NCBI GenBank assembly: GCA_945876405.1
Contig: CAMCOJ010000159.1
Location: 1-5,628 of the forward strand
From: an uncultured Ruminococcus sp.
GTDB taxonomy: Bacteria > Bacillota > Clostridia > Oscillospirales > Ruminococcaceae
Direction of reading: 5' to 3'
Length of the DNA stretch: 5,628 nt
The stretch's first letter is position 1. Every line of letters begins with the position of its first letter. Under the pieces are notes generated by a model. It was not told the DNA's origin, did not search any database, and worked only from the letters and a program-made list of their open reading frames with translations. Both the position numbers and the translations under genes were made by a program. Below, one piece after another: positions 5,588-5,628 of this stretch.

Positions 5588-5628
5588 TATGTTATGGGAT
5601 TTTATTTTTTTCTTATTTCAGACAAGGG

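Noticed and set aside
5594..5628. ATG at 5594 opening a frame to the window end (MGFYFFLISDK)
   Set aside because: It has no ribosome binding site and lies at the expected transcription start, so it would need to be leaderless; too short to judge.

Overview
This window looks like part of a draft contig from a low-GC Firmicute of the class Clostridia, probably a Ruminococcus-like gut or rumen anaerobe. The basis is an AT-rich base composition, strong GGAGG-type ribosome binding sites, extended -10 promoters, and protein sequences that read as clostridial (CysE with a long N-terminal domain, a clostridial-style DeoC). The genus is an inference. The first 46 bases are not biological: they match the end of the Illumina P7 oligo, an 8-base i7 index and the Nextera read-2 transposase adapter, so natural sequence starts at base 47.

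Layout. (1) 47-206: the last ~53 codons of an aldo/keto reductase on the + strand, closed by a strong rho-independent terminator (212-257). (2) 207-565: an unusually structured intergenic region. It holds one copy of a GC-rich hairpin repeat (275-328), a strong extended -10 promoter (367-394), and directly after its -10 box a 136-bp element (396-531) with perfect 11-bp terminal inverted repeats, made of one perfect 36-bp palindrome, a weaker central hairpin and a second long hairpin. This resembles a miniature inverted-repeat element inserted in the leader of the operon. (3) 566-4136: a tightly overlapping three-gene operon: cysE (serine O-acetyltransferase), a 669-residue three-domain protein (MoeB/ThiF-type E1 enzyme, then rhodanese, then TtcA-like PP-loop tRNA thiolase), and deoC (deoxyribose-phosphate aldolase). 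(4) 4137-4262: a second copy of the hairpin repeat in inverted orientation, then a bidirectional terminator. (5) 4263-5387, - strand: prfB (release factor 2) with its own promoter and no programmed frameshift. (6) 5388-5628: the prfB promoter and a divergent + strand promoter that drives something beyond the window.

The main point of interest is the middle gene. It puts in one chain the activities that eukaryotes split between Uba4/MOCS3 (E1 plus rhodanese) and Ncs6/CTU1 (PP-loop thiolase), although its PP-loop part is closer to TtcA. Its overlap with cysE links it to cysteine and sulfur metabolism. No ubiquitin-like sulfur carrier (ThiS/MoaD/Urm1 type) is encoded in the window, so either it lies elsewhere or sulfur is relayed within the chain. 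The role of DeoC in this operon is not explained by the sulfur theme.
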